NCBI GenBank assembly: GCA_963277665.1
Contig: OY728122.1
Coordinates: 2,121,474,024 to 2,121,538,023, forward strand
Reading direction: 5' to 3'
DNA from: Viscum album
Lineage: Eukaryota > Streptophyta > Magnoliopsida > Santalales > Viscaceae
Length of the DNA: 64,000 nucleotides
Positions 1-11,300 of this stretch are shown piece by piece. The number at the start of each line of letters is the position of its first letter. Position 1 is the stretch's first letter. The translations under genes were made by a program, and so were the position numbers. A model generated the notes under the pieces. It was not told the origin of the DNA. It did no database searches and was given only the letters and a program-made list of their open reading frames with translations.

Positions 1-1134
1 TGTCACGGAATGGTATGTAGGAATCCTTCTAGAGGTTCAAGCCCACCACCCTTGGTCACCCCGACCTTTTTCACGTCGGTTCATCCACACCCGGGGAGGC
101 TAGTGTGTAAGCCCCACACCATCTGGACCAAGGTCCACCATCACGTCGGTTCGCTAACACACCGGACCAAGGACCACCTTCACGTTGGTTCGCAAACGAC
201 ATCCATCGGACCAAGGTACGCCTTCATTCTGGTTCACCAGCACCATCCCAAACTACATGGACTTTGATTCCCTGCCACGGGGATACATAGGAGGTCTCTT
301 CGAGGCTCAAGCCCAACTTCACCGTCGCCCTTGCGATGGTTCCTTGCCATTCCCCCCTCCACTTCATTCATCCATCCATCATCCACTCCGATTCTCACCC
401 GGACCGTCATATCCCGATGAGACTATGTCGGTACGCTCCTCTTCACAACCGCCCAAGGGCTGGTTCCTGTATCGGCACCCCTTCAAGGGAAATCCCTCAA
501 TCTGATCAATTCTAGATAATGCTCTGATTGGGATGATCCGTCTCTGCTGGACGTTAAACTCACGGAATACCCTGTTTTAAACATAGGATGCTAAGGAAAA
601 CCTCAGATATGTGTCTATGGCATATAATTCCCCGCGCTCGATGTGGGATGCCTTGGGCTTCCACGCCCTCAAAAATCCCTATGACCAGGGATAATAGACA
701 GACATGACGGTTCCCTAGAATCCAGACATGCTACTGATGCCTCAACATGACTACTCCCCCGACTAAAGGTTGCTGCCCTAATCGGACCCTTTGGAATTTC
801 CCGACAGAAGCAGTGTAATTAACCGGCGTCCATGGAAACATGGCACTGGGAAGATTTTCACGAACAACGTATTAAATCTACGAGGGAGACCTGGACTAGG
901 TGACGAGTTTTGAGGAGGTATCCGCATAAGGATGAACCGACATCCCATCATCCCATTTCGATCAAGGAGCAGACGTCCCTGAATAAGGAGTGAATGCCAC
1001 CCGCCTTTGGAAAGCGGGAATCCGGGGCAACAGTGCAGCGCCTCCTCCTCCACGGACGGACGGATGCGCGCACCCCGATGAAAGCATTGGAAACAACCGT
1101 CTATTGAATTGAGACACCAATTAAATGGAGGTCC
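1..1134 (+). mobile_element. Ogre/Tat-family LTR, 3' part, truncated by the window edge (O1)
   Basis: This stretch aligns by eye along its length with the ends of both O2 LTRs (about 17935-19868 and 41266-43172). Shared landmarks are a GGATACATAGGAGG motif followed by a GAGGCTCAAGCCCA stretch near 280-315, a 'GATCCGTCTCT...TTAAACTCACGGAATA' block near 535-570, and a 'GACGGACGGATG' block near 1053-1068. It is shorter than the equivalent O2 segment because O2 has more copies of the internal motif. CpG dinucleotides are kept here where O2 shows TpG or CpA, so this copy is younger or less methylation-decayed. The LTR end is placed just before the primer-binding site; clear three-way similarity stops near 1095. 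Confidence 0.72.
60..245 (+). repeat. Degenerate ~40-60 bp tandem motif (GGACCAAGG ... TTCACGTYGGTTCG)
   Basis: At least four partial copies of 'TCACGTCGGTTC' followed by a short spacer and 'GGACCAAGG' occur at about 70, 133, 180 and 222. They look like the better-kept counterpart of the 'CATGACGTTAAACTG' motifs seen in the O2 LTRs and in the O2 3' region. Confidence 0.5.
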
Positions 1135-1148
1135 TTTGGTATCAGAGG
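1135..1148 (+). other. Primer-binding site, initiator tRNA-Met type
   Basis: TTTGGTATCAGAGG matches the plant TGGTATCAGAGC primer site complementary to the 3' end of initiator tRNA-Met. It follows the O1 LTR, and the 60 bases after it (for example the AGGGCCCACAACA stretch near 1190) resemble the start of the O2 leader near 19920-19955. Thus O1 is a 5' LTR plus leader start, cut off at about 1215. Confidence 0.6.
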
Positions 1149-1220
1149 TGGTACCCAGCCTTAAATGTGGTGCACAACCTGGGTTAAGATGTAGGGCCCA
1201 CAACAGGTACGGTGTGCTCT

Positions 1221-1311
1221 AAAGGGGGGTGATTGTAACACCCCCGAATGATAAAGGGTTAAATGACTAAATTATTTGACTCATGTCAATAAGGTGAAAC
1301 TTTATTTTAAC
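1221..1311 (+). mobile_element. Polypurine tract and LTR start of another gypsy element
   Basis: AAAGGGGGG at 1221-1229 is followed four bases later by TGTAACACCCCC, the usual PPT plus LTR start of Tekay/Del-type chromoviruses (compare 63719-63745). The LTR is lost after about 80 bases, where the next repeat starts at 1312. The TGTAACACC start is shared with element B but the following sequence is not. Confidence 0.5.
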
Positions 1312-1641
1312 TATAACAACTGGGTCCTAGTGACAACACAACCACCCCGCCTTGACATGGTCGTCAGGTCCTTCCACACCAGGTACCACCAGTTGCCCCG
1401 CAGACACGTGGTCCCCACCCCGTGGTCCACCCACATGCCTAAACATGGGTGGCCTATGGCACTAGAATTCTTGAAACATGCTCAAGAGGCATGCACTATC
1501 TACTACTGGGGAAGGTGGCATTGGTGGCCCAATGGGTAATGGTACCGCTGGTGCCTCAGCTGGTTCATCTATTGGAAGTGGACCCTGCACCGAGGCCTCA
1601 TCGTTCTGTGGGATTTCCTTGCGTACTCTACCCAAAACCCT
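1312..1641. repeat. Direct repeat copy 1 (~330 bp)
   Basis: Matches 1945-2274 in the same orientation with a constant offset of 633 bases. Shared landmarks are TAACAACTGGGTCC at the left edge, ACCACCCCGCCTT, TGGTCCACCCACATG and GAGGCCTCATCG. Read on the minus strand this would be the end of an LTR (see 1931-1944). A minus-strand frame across it is not conserved in copy 2, so I do not call a gene. Confidence 0.65.
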
Positions 1642-1930
1642 AGCTGGATATCTGTGTGGAGGAATCCTGAAAAGAAATAGGTGCACCCCAATTAATATGT
1701 TATACCTGGTGAGATGACTCAAAGAGTTCACAAAAAAAACTTTTCAAAACACACACACAATCATTGTTTTCATGCACTAAGTCAGAAATCAAAAGTCAGG
1801 GTTCAGGTGTATAGATATGTCGGCTGCCGCACCAATAATAGATTCCTTAAACTAATAACCAAACTCACTATAATTAAAAAAAAATTCTATTAAAAAGATC
1901 AGAGTCCTATGTTCTACAGTAGAACCGACT

Positions 1931-1944
1931 CCTCGGATACCAAA
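1931..1944 (-). other. Candidate minus-strand primer-binding site
   Basis: The reverse complement reads TTTGGTATCCGAGG, one or two changes from the initiator tRNA-Met primer site, directly abutting ...GTTGTTACA, a normal LTR end. This makes 1945 onward the end of an LTR lying on the minus strand, with only about 300 bases of interior before the second repeat copy at 1641. Confidence 0.5.
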
Positions 1945-2274
1945 TGTAACAACTGGGTCCCGGTGATAGTACATCCACCCCGCCTTAACATTGTTGTCGA
2001 GTCCTAGCCTACCAAGTACCACCAGTTTCCACGCAGACATGTGGTCCCAACCCTGGGGTCCACCCACATGACTAAACCTGGGTTTCCTCTGGCGCTAGAA
2101 CTCGTTCAACACGCTCAAGTGGCGTGCACTCTCTGCTACTGGGGCTAGTGGCATCAGTTACCCAATGGGTACTGGTACCGTTGGTGCCTCCACTACTACC
2201 TCTTCTGGATGTGGGCCTCGTATCGAGGCCTCATCGCTCAGTGCGATGTCCTCTTGTACTCTGCCTAAACCCCT
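1945..2274. repeat. Direct repeat copy 2 (~330 bp)
   Basis: Partner of 1312-1641. With the adjacent minus-strand primer site it is best read as the terminal part of a minus-strand LTR. The two copies plus the short interior may be the remnant of an internally deleted element. Confidence 0.6.
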
Positions 2275-2418
2275 CTTAATGGGTGGGGGAAACCTCTCAA
2301 CTCCCCAATAATTGATCCCTCCCATTTAGTTGAGCTAAATTAATTTAGCCAATTAATTATACCAACAAATTAAATTGATAAACATAATATTTCTGTTGGA
2401 TCTTCACTTTTTTTGTGA

Positions 2419-2442
2419 GGGGGGGGGGGGAGGAATTGTTGG
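2419..2442 (+). other. Twelve-G run followed by TGTTGG: PPT and LTR-start candidate
   Basis: A 12-base G run at 2419-2430 is followed by AGGAAT and TGTTGG. The same layout, a 10-G run, then TGTTGG, marks the start of the O2 3' LTR at 39489-39507. After TGTTGG the sequences differ, so this may be a relative of O2 rather than the same family, or chance. Confidence 0.35.
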
Positions 2443-3170
2443 AAAAAGGGACCACCTTGGATGATCATTCTCTCCCAACAAATAACACACCATCTTCTAT
2501 GAAGAATAGCGCCCCATTTTCACTAACGAAGAACGTGCAGCCTCCAACGTGGAACATCTTCAACGACGACGAACTGATGTCCATCCTTTCCTCCTCATCG
2601 ACGTCAAATAATCTCCAAGGTAGGGGTGTGTTTTCGTTTGATCATCATTAATTTTCCTCTCACGTTGAACCACCTCCCTTGAGCCCCTTGCAACCGCTCT
2701 AATGCGGAGGGTACGGGCCAATCAAACAAGGCTCAACCCCTCTGCAAATCTAGTGGTTCTTTTTGTGTTCTTCATGATGGAGGAGGATGGAAACCGTCAC
2801 CGGTGGGGCTCGGGAATGGCGGTCGGCACCACGACCTTCCACGTTGGTGTCGGCGGCACAACCATTCTACCGGAGAAGGGCCGCGACCCATCAGCCACGA
2901 TAGAGAAATAGTGGCGGCCAATCGAGGTCGGCCGCCAGACGGGGTGGCGGCGCACGTCCATGACGCCCGGCGAGCAAGGGCCGAAACTTGGGCTGCGTCG
3001 AAGAAGGGAGAGCAGCTGACGCTTCGCTGACCACGGAGGGGCGGCACATGACATGCCAGAGGGAGGAAAAGTTTCCAGCCATTACAACCGGCTGAGTTGA
3101 ACCGAGGGGGACCCCCAGGTCCCGCGTGCTACTAGCGACTGAACGACTGAAACCGTTTGGTGCGTCAAGG
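2443..3170. other. GC-rich block, no gene recognised
   Basis: Base composition rises sharply (especially 2790-3060, many CpG) against AT-rich flanks. Short frames on both strands overlap here, as expected of GC-rich DNA. The order AT-rich stretch, splice-donor-like AAGGTAGGGG near 2620, then GC-rich block resembles the architecture of solo LTR D (51900-52760), so this may be a related LTR fragment. I cannot align it convincingly. Confidence 0.35.
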
Positions 3171-6100
3171 AAAGGAAAAACATAAGAAATGGGTGAGATA
3201 TAAAAAAATGTATGATAATGAACATGAATAATGTGAAAAATTATTTAAAATACTTATATAATTGGCGAATAAAAATAGTTGGAAGTATAAACATTAACAA
3301 TGAGACATGATATAATATGATAATCATAACATGGGAAATGATGAAACAACATGAAACACTACATCAATAAAATAGTTCTAGGATAATCCTCAATGATAGC
3401 ATGTTATAAAAAGTCACATAAATAAATCAGGTTCACTCCCTATCCCAAACTGATGTATCAGGATACTAAACATTACACAGTTCATTGGAGATCTATATAA
3501 TTCTAGGTGCACCTATCACACTAATTCCATTCTCATACTTATGTTTTCCACATAGATCATACAATATGAATTCATTCATTATAAAAATTTATTCATTGAT
3601 GAAGGAGTGTAAAATATTTACATTTAAATCCCCAATAAGATGTATATGTTTCTAAATGTGAACACCCTTTATATGAATTGGGTATGGTATTGACAACACA
3701 ATTTTCTTTGGATTGAAAAGTCACGGTGGAATTTTAGAAGCATAATGATGTCCCATAAATATTCATAAAAATGTTTTGATGAGAAATAAGGGGTTATCTC
3801 ATCACATATAAATAAAATGGATTATAATAAAGACATGTAAAAACATATCCCAACATAAGTAATTGAAAATAAAAGTCACATGATAATAATGAAACTTGAA
3901 TAAAAGAGAGAAGGTGAGGATTCCATACTAAATTTCGGCATTGCAATAGGTCTACATAAATGATAATGGAAGGATTAATGAGAGTGAAGGAAGGATATAA
4001 AAATTTATACATCAAATGGAAATTAATGTGGATATGTAGGAACATATCCCATTATAAGAAAAAGAAAATTTAGAGACATGAAAAAAATAAGTGCTTGATA
4101 AAAAGTGGAGAGTTGAAGTTCCATTACAAAATTTTGGCATAGTAATATATTAGGTAAGGGTAAAAATGGGATATAAAAAATGAAATATAAATCATATAAA
4201 ATAATTTATATATTAATGGATTGATTATAAATGACTAAAAATAAAAAATTTGAAATTATATAGACTAATTAAAAAGAATGTGCTTGAACTGAAAGCAGGA
4301 GAGAAAGGTGGGGATCCTTTACTTGTGTGTTGACTCTAATAGCTTGTGAGGTTCTTCTGGAGAGATTCATCATGCCCTCTGAGGACTATTGACAATGTAA
4401 GATAGATTATAGAAATTATCTAAGGAGTTTTAGTGAAGTTAAATGGGATCTCGGGTGGGTTTATATAAGAAATGAATGGGATTTATTTTTTATTTTTGTT
4501 TTGGATTCTACATAATAAAATATAAGAAACCACAAAGAAACCAATTTTTTCCCAATGTTTTTTCCACATCCGAGTGGGTTTTATTAATTTATGAATCCAA
4601 GAGATGAAATTATTAAAATAATTCCCTTACTTTTATAGAGATGATTCCCACTCCTAATGAAATGATTTTAAAACATGAAAATATATTTGAGGTTGTGGAG
4701 GATTCATAATGGCTTTAAAAAACAAATTAAAATAAAATTACATTATATTAAAACAAAAAAATAGATCAGGTTGTGGATACAATTAATTTTATTTATTACA
4801 TCACTTTTGGGTCATTATGATTTCATAACACACAATGTATATTTATATGATATTTTATTTTTACCAAAAAATTAAATTGTCTCGTAAAATGATGAAAAAA
4901 TCAACATTGGGTAACATTGAAATTAATTTTGAAAAAATAATATTCATTTTAGTCAAATAATATTCTAAATCTGTTAATTTTCACTTATAAAAATGAGATC
5001 GACATTTAATTAAAAACGATGTGCTTTTTGACAATAAAATTTTCTGAACCCTTATAAAAATTATTTTTGAATTCATAAGAATTATATGATAATTTATATT
5101 TGATAAAAAATATTAAATAAAAAAAATTATCGAGTTAAAAAATTCAATTAATTCATAAATTCATTAATTAAATTTTAATATTAACCCAAAATATAATTTC
5201 TACATTATTGTATCAAAATAAAATTCATTTATAATGTATCCTTAATATGATTAAAATATATTCATTATTCAATAAAGGATATTGTACATATTTATACTTA
5301 TAGGGTCTTGATATATATCCCTTTAATAAACCATAAAATAACTAATGAGTAAGGTACGTGATGGTTGGATTTCGTGGGGTGGTTCAACGTACATTGTTTG
5401 GTCCATGATATCGATGATATAGAACTTCTCCCATAAATAGTATTAGTCATGCATAAGTTGTTAGATCTTAGCTTTGGCTTGGTCCTGAGTAATGTCCAAA
5501 AATTATATCAACCTAGGATGGTTGGATAAATGGGATTCATAGGGTATGATCCTACAGGTTGATAACATCACTTTCATTGTCTATTTCAGTTGGATTTGTT
5601 AAGACCCTATATTTATACTAATCATGTGATCATTGTTAAATGACAACATTATTAATGGTAATGATTCATAATGGCCTTTTAAATCCTATTTCATATAGAA
5701 AATAAAAATAAGTGTAGGTGTTTTTTATAACCATATTACATAATAAAACATTTAATGTAACATAATAGAAAATTATAAGTTTAAATTTTTATTTATATAA
5801 ATATATTGCATCAATTTATAATAAACAAATCATTGAATTATTTGTTAAATTGAATATTTAAAATTTTATAATGTGGAATTAAATAATCCCATCAACTACG
5901 CTTTTATGAAATTTATCTATTTTTTAATTATTGTTTTAAATTAAAAGGACTACTCTTATTTAAATGGGTTTATTTTAAAATAATATTAATTTATTATTAA
6001 TATTACTATAAATAATTATTTTGAATTACATGTTTGAGAAAAATGATAAAAATAATATACTTTAAATATATAAAATAAATTATGGTTTTATTAAAAAACA

Positions 6101-7259
6101 TTATTATTTAAGAAAGAATAAAATTTATTAACACAAATATTTTTTTAATAATTAATATTAATAACAAGATGTAAATTTTGAATTATAAAACATATGTAAT
6201 ATATTGATCATATAAATATATTATGATAGTCCTTTTATTATTTTGGAATTATGAAAGTTATTATATAATTTATTTTTATTATATAAATTGTAACCATTAA
6301 AGGAATATATATAAAATAATTTACATTTTATAATTATGGATTCAAAATATGATATATATTAGAATTTTTTTAATCAAATAATATTTAAAAAATATTAATA
6401 ACAATAAAATGATCGGGGATTAAAAAATAGAAATTAAATCATAAAAAAAGACCTGATTAAGGGTTTTGATGGATCAATTTGAGAGAGAGATGATGTTTTA
6501 TAGGAGAGATTGAGTCAATGATGACAATAAATCAATGATAAGGCTTGTATGTCATCAACTGAGGGAAATGACTATGGATCTGTGTTTGACCAAGGTCTCG
6601 AACTGTGTATTGAGACGTTGAAGCCGAGCGAGGCGTCTAGATATGGATCTGATCTCTATCAAGGATTTTGAGTCTGTAGTTATTTTCAATTAAAGGCCAA
6701 AATAATTCGTTTTGATGTCTAACTATAGGAATTAATGGCCATATCTAAGTCACATCGAGGGTCTGAGCATGGATCTGCTGTTAATTTTTTTCATGGTAGG
6801 TCTATTTTCATTATGTTGTCTGAATCTAACTCTTTGAATTATTGTTGTATTTTTAGATTTTTCTTATTTGATTTCATCATATTTTATTTCCTTCTGATCA
6901 ATAACTTGCATTCTATGCAACCAGATAGTGTTTATTTTAACGTTTGTATATAAATTGTAATTTTTTTTGTCTCCATTGAGAAAAAGAATCATATTATCCA
7001 TTTTCTTCACATATGAATAAATCTTTTCCTGAATTAAAATTCAAATTTCAATTATTACAATTCTTCGCATAAAATGAATGTTTCATCATTTATTTCTTTT
7101 ATTCATTCAATTTATGATCAATTGATATAATCTTTTGTTTCCTATTCACTGAAACATCGATCAATAAAATATATCAGTATCCCAACTTGCATAAAAAATA
7201 AAAATATTAAAATACCATTTGGAAGTTGAAATATAATATACATATATTTTTTGTCTTAC
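3171..7259 (-). mobile_element. AT-rich stretch, probable minus-strand LTR remnant
   Basis: No coding region is recognisable. On the minus strand there is a TATA-like TTATATAAACCC near 4469-4458 and, downstream of it, units similar to the internal repeats of the C and B LTRs (TCTCTCTTTTATTCAAG at about 3918-3895 against TCTCACTTTTATTCGAG near 45318). Together with the minus-strand LTR end at 1945 this suggests one long minus-strand LTR. Its start is not clear; a weak candidate is TGAACCACCCC read leftwards near 5385. 5400-7259 holds only simple AT-rich DNA, with a less AT-rich island at 6560-6790 that I cannot assign. Confidence 0.35.
3700..4320. repeat. ~197-bp tandem repeat, about three degenerate copies
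   Basis: AACATATCCCA recurs at about 3842 and 4041. An 'AAAGAGAGAAGGTGAGGATTCCAT' type segment recurs near 3902, 4100 and 4295, and TTTCGGCATTGCAATAG / TTTTGGCATAGTAATAT near 3935 and 4132. The spacing is about 195-200 bases throughout. Confidence 0.6.
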
Positions 7260-7344
7260 TGACTATATAGATGCAATGGATTTGACCTCTTCGGTCCATT
7301 ACATTGTGAAAATACCATTTATGGTGTGTTCTGGGAGGTCATAG

Positions 7345-7690
7345 TGACTCATATCAAGAGTTTACTGAAAATATAGTTTTCCAACAGTAAGTGGCGACAA
7401 TATCTCACAACAGTGACTCACAATGGTGAGTCAGGACTGGTGAGTCAGGACCGGTGAGTCAGAATGGTGACTTTCAATAGTGACTCGCAATGGTGATTCA
7501 CTAATAGTAGGTCATGGTGATAGTTTGTGATAGTAGGATCTAGTGCTGAGTCATCTGGTAGTGACTCTCCCAGTAGTGAGTCACCAAAAAGTGACTCAAA
7601 CACCGGTATCTCGTCCAATGGTGAGTTTCATCAGCGACATTGAACTTTGACTCTCAGTAGTAACTCACAGAATAGTGAGTCATTTTCAAC
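7345..7690 (+). promoter_or_regulatory. Array of TGAGTCA/TGACTCA sites in the A 5' LTR
   Basis: Nine exact TGAGTCA or TGACTCA heptamers, plus many one-base variants, lie in about 340 bases, several at ~14-base spacing (three successive 'GGTGAGTCAGGA'-like units near 7428-7463). TGA(G/C)TCA is the GCN4-type site bound by plant bZIP factors such as Opaque2. The array lies 140-480 bases upstream of the TATA-like element, where an LTR enhancer would sit. The binding role is inferred. Confidence 0.65.
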
Positions 7691-7824
7691 TGAATTTCAA
7701 AATTCCTTTTTTCCTCCAATTTTTCCATTTTCACCCCTTTATTGTTTCCTTCGATTCCAAATGAGTTTACTACCATATTTAATTGTATTTAGAGCCATTT
7801 TTCATTGTATCTATCTTCTAAAAG

Positions 7825-7833
7825 CCTATATAA
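7825..7833 (+). promoter_or_regulatory. TATA-like box of element A LTR
   Basis: CCTATATAA lies about 570 bases into the LTR and just downstream of the bZIP-type array. The copy in the second LTR (near 43277) is decayed (CATATAGG). Confidence 0.45.
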
Positions 7834-9483
7834 TTTCATGACTTCCAAACCGCATAGTTTTTGTCATGATCCAACTTTAATGGATTTTAAAAATCATTTC
7901 TCCCATTGATTTAGAAATTGGTTGTTCAAAATCAAAGATCTCCCCTTCCTTGTGAGCTTCTGTTTTCTCCTAGTTCATCCCTAACCATTCTTCCCCAAGG
8001 AGTTGAGTGTTGTATAGTAGAATTTGGATCCCTTCTTCTTGGGTTCCTTTTCCTGCTTCCAGTGCACCCTGTATTTGGCATTATAAGGAAGTTTTGATTA
8101 TCTATTCTTCAGAGTATGAATTCCCTCATCCCTATTTTATTTTTGTATCATTTAATGAGGTTATATGAATGTATCGATGTGAAGATATTAGAATACAAAA
8201 TAAATAATGATAATTGAATCGGTTTAGGATCAACATGATGGGCCTAGAAAAGTGACTTATGCTCAAGTTTGTTAACTACTGATGTTGTGAATTGAATGTG
8301 ATATATGCCTAAGGAAAATAATGGGTATTGGGGATATTTTTTTTCAATGAAGTGATTTTGGAATTCAAGTTTTTGGTATTATTTTCAATTACTGTTTGTA
8401 TATGAATTAGGTTAACCACAAAAACTCAGCTAATAAATGGATTCCTCATGATCAGAAAATTTTGATAATAACCCCATAAAATAAAAAGTGGAATTAAAGA
8501 ACGGTTCCTTGTTAAACATGAATATATAGTTTTTGGTATTTTTGGTGGTGTGATTATGGGCATGGTTGTGTGATGTGGGGTGGATTGGGTGGCGCAATGG
8601 AATCTGGGGCTGAAAGATTGATTGTGGAATGGATGATAAGTGTTGTACAATGAGGATGTGACCTGGAGATGTAGTTATATGTGGATGGGTGTGGTGTGGT
8701 CAGGTAGTGGGGATGTATATCATGGTTAGGACGTGATCTGGTTCTCGATGTGTCTGTATGTTGGGGGGGGGATTTTCTTAAGAGAGGATGGATTAGCTGG
8801 CATGCCATCAAATAATTATTATTGAAGGGGTTGGTTTGGGTAATTGGCCTAGAGTTTCTCTATGAGAAAAATGACCAAAGCCTCCATCTGTGTCTTGAGA
8901 TCGGTTTTTTATGACATCAATGAGTGTTAAATAGAGTGGAAATATAAGTGGGGTTAATGTTTCTATGGCTCATCTTCCTCCATGTGACTTTTTCTTTGTT
9001 TCTTGTTATGTGTTGTGCTTGGTAGTTTTTTGGATATTAATGGAATAAATGAATTCTATAATAAATAATTATTTTTGGTTAAATAAATTGGCTGGGTGTA
9101 TGATTTGAGTTGTGACTAGTTTTGTGGAAGTGCAATTATAGGTAGCATCAAATGTGGTCATTTCCATTGGTTTTTGGTTGAAAACCCATAGGTTGGGATT
9201 CAAAAATTTGTATTATATATGTATTACATTTAGTTTTCATTTTGGTTTTTTATTCACTATTCCCTTTTTGAGAAATATGTGCCAAACTCCTCCATTTTCA
9301 AAGCGAATCATGTCATTCCCAGACATCCCAATGGGAGGATGGATGGATGGCCATCCACTCTTCCCTGATCCCTCTTCTAGGCAGAGATATCCCATGTTTA
9401 TTCTTGAATGTTTTGGTTCATGATGCCCTAGGGTCTGTTGTTGAGTTATGTTTCCCCAGTGTATTCATTATTAGATCAAATTG

Positions 9484-9715
9484 TTTGTACTTCCCAGGTG
9501 TCTTGAGGAAGATATGTGATGTGTTGTGTTCCCAGGTGTCTTTGGGATGGAATGTGGTGTGGAATGTTTCCCAGGTGTCTATGGGCTAGAATTAGTTCTA
9601 AGACCCCAGTGTGTATGGGTGAGATGTGTTGTGGTAGTTTCCCATGTGTCTGTGCGATAGATGTGTTGCAGTTGAGAGGCACAGGTTTGTGCGGGTGGGA
9701 TGTGTGTTGATTTTT
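9484..9715 (+). repeat. ~40-bp minisatellite, about six copies
   Basis: The unit is approximately 'TTCCCAGGTGTCTNTGGGATGGAATGTGNTGTG'. CCCAGGTGTCT begins near 9496, 9531 and 9571, with decayed versions near 9606 (CCCAGTGTGTATGGG), 9640 (CCCATGTGTCTGTG) and 9680. It lies in what is probably the R/U5 part of the A LTR. Confidence 0.6.
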
Positions 9716-10949
9716 TTGGAAGAGGTGGGAGCACTAGGAGATTTTTTATCAGGGCATGAGAGCAACTAATAATTGGGAATGTGGTGCGGGTACCCTACTA
9801 TCAATGTGCATCATATTATATTACTTGACTTTCTTTATTTGGTGATCATTCCTTGATTAGGTTAGGGTGGTTAATATACCCTCTTAGTGTCTATGGTTTC
9901 TACTATTCCCTCAAAGGGGAATTAGTATGTTTCCCCACATGTGTATGAGAGACTTTTTTTTCAAATGAGCATACTTGTATGATCACCATACTTATATAAA
10001 ACATCCTTTTGGTTTCTAGGTGTTCTACGTGGACCATTATAGGAATTAATATCTCGATCATTGGGATATATTCTAGGTCGCTACTTAACCTCACATTTGG
10101 CATTTAATTATGAGTTTTATTGTATTCATAACAATTTTATTTTAAACATAAATGTGGGATGAATTTTGGATTAATTATATATATATATGTTTCAGATTTG
10201 TTTGGAAATTGATACATATTATCTCCCAATATTGTTTACTATAAAAGATAACTTCCTCCCATTTTGCAGGATTTGTCTACCCTTAGTGCCTTTCACCAAA
10301 CTAGGTCCTACTTGAGGGGGGACATAGGGTTCATTATCTCTGTTTCTCAATTTTTTGCTCAAGAGGGGCATCATTAGAGGGATGGGGTCATGAAATAATG
10401 TCAATAGAGGTGATGGTTTAGAGATAGTATAGAGTTTGGAGTTTGGAAAATTGAGTATTTCATGTGTTGGAATGGAAACAATGATAAGTTATCTTGGTGC
10501 GTGACATAGGCCAGGGAATATCAAATAGGACATGGGATTTTAGGGCCCCTGTGATCTGATTCAAGGACTCTAATCTTACCAAACAACAACGTGAGGAAAC
10601 ACCGTTTATAGGGTAGAGACCCTAGTAAAGGTAAATGAATCAAATTTACATGAGTTCTTTTATAAATAGTGTTTTTTGGGTAATTTGAGATGGATAACAA
10701 AAATTAGTTAAATGAATTAAAATTAGTCTTAAATAAAATTCCATACTACTAAAGCTTAGGAGTTTCTAGTTTACATTTTTCATCTATAGCACCTGGTTAT
10801 CATCCGTAAATGGATCGGGCAGTCGAGGCTCAACAGGCTAATCTAGTCTATTAGTGGAGGGTTGATCTGGTAGAGTAGTACTACTAGTGGTTGAGAATGT
10901 TATATGATTTCCAGCAATAGGCCATGGGAATATGTGCAGTCATTGTTTC

Positions 10950-11300
10950 ACACATGGATATAGAGAGATGGATATAGAATTTTGAGATCACCTTCAGTTT
11001 TATTTGGGCTCCGACAGAGTACTAGGTTCCTTTGGATGTGAGCAGGATTTGGAGAGATGCATGTCAGTGGTGTACAATGTACCTGGGGGATAAGAAGGAG
11101 GCTAATGTCTTCTGGGTTTATTTCAATAAGGTATTCTTCGTTGAATTCCATTCATCAACCATGAAGGCTGAAAAGAGGTAGGATTTAATCTCCCTCTAGA
11201 AGGGGAGCTTGTCAGTATAGGAGATAGAGATTACGATCAGGGGTCTACATTGTTTTTCCATGGATATATTTTCATATTTGGACTATTTTGTAAGAATAAA
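10950..11300 (+). pseudogene. gag: Element A gag (capsid region), decayed
   Basis: The plus frame shows the Ty3/gypsy Retrotrans_gag pattern: MDIERWI, then a W-x-x-F-like core ('VFWVYFNKVFFVEF' about 11107-11146), an 'MKAEKR' stretch matching the 'K..EF..L.QG..SV' core, and 'KGSLSV'. Several stops (for example before DLISL and after SLSV) break it. Capsid would package element RNA in virus-like particles. The stretch to about 11900 should hold the C-terminal gag and zinc knuckle; I see only a doubtful cysteine-poor relic near 11800-11860. Confidence 0.6.

Larger units (their letters stand above)
7260..10790 (+). mobile_element. Element A, 5' LTR (proven to ~8150, inferred to ~10790)
   Basis: 7260-8150 aligns with the split copy 15727-16181 plus 43173-43598: TGAC/TGAT start, 'GACCTCTTCGGTCC', the TGAGTCA array, 'GTGGATTTTAAAAACCA', 'CCCATTGATTTAG', 'AATAAGGAA' and a final GATTCC. 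Beyond 8150 the partner copy is hidden by element C, so the end is inferred from the start of gag. A degenerate primer site (TGGTTATCATC, about 10793-10803) is a weak end candidate. 8820-9480 and 9720-10790 show no gene. Confidence 0.65.

Noticed and set aside
778..1203. 141-codon minus-strand frame
   Set aside because: It lies wholly within the O1 LTR and leader and is antisense to the recognised family; open by chance.
1462..1731. Minus-strand frame across the direct repeat, as a gag N-terminus
   Set aside because: It looks mildly gag-like, but the second repeat copy does not keep the frame and the adjacent primer site marks this as LTR.
7345..7690. CRISPR-like repeat array
   Set aside because: Units are short, degenerate and variably spaced, spacers are not unique 25-40-mers, and the setting is a plant LTR.
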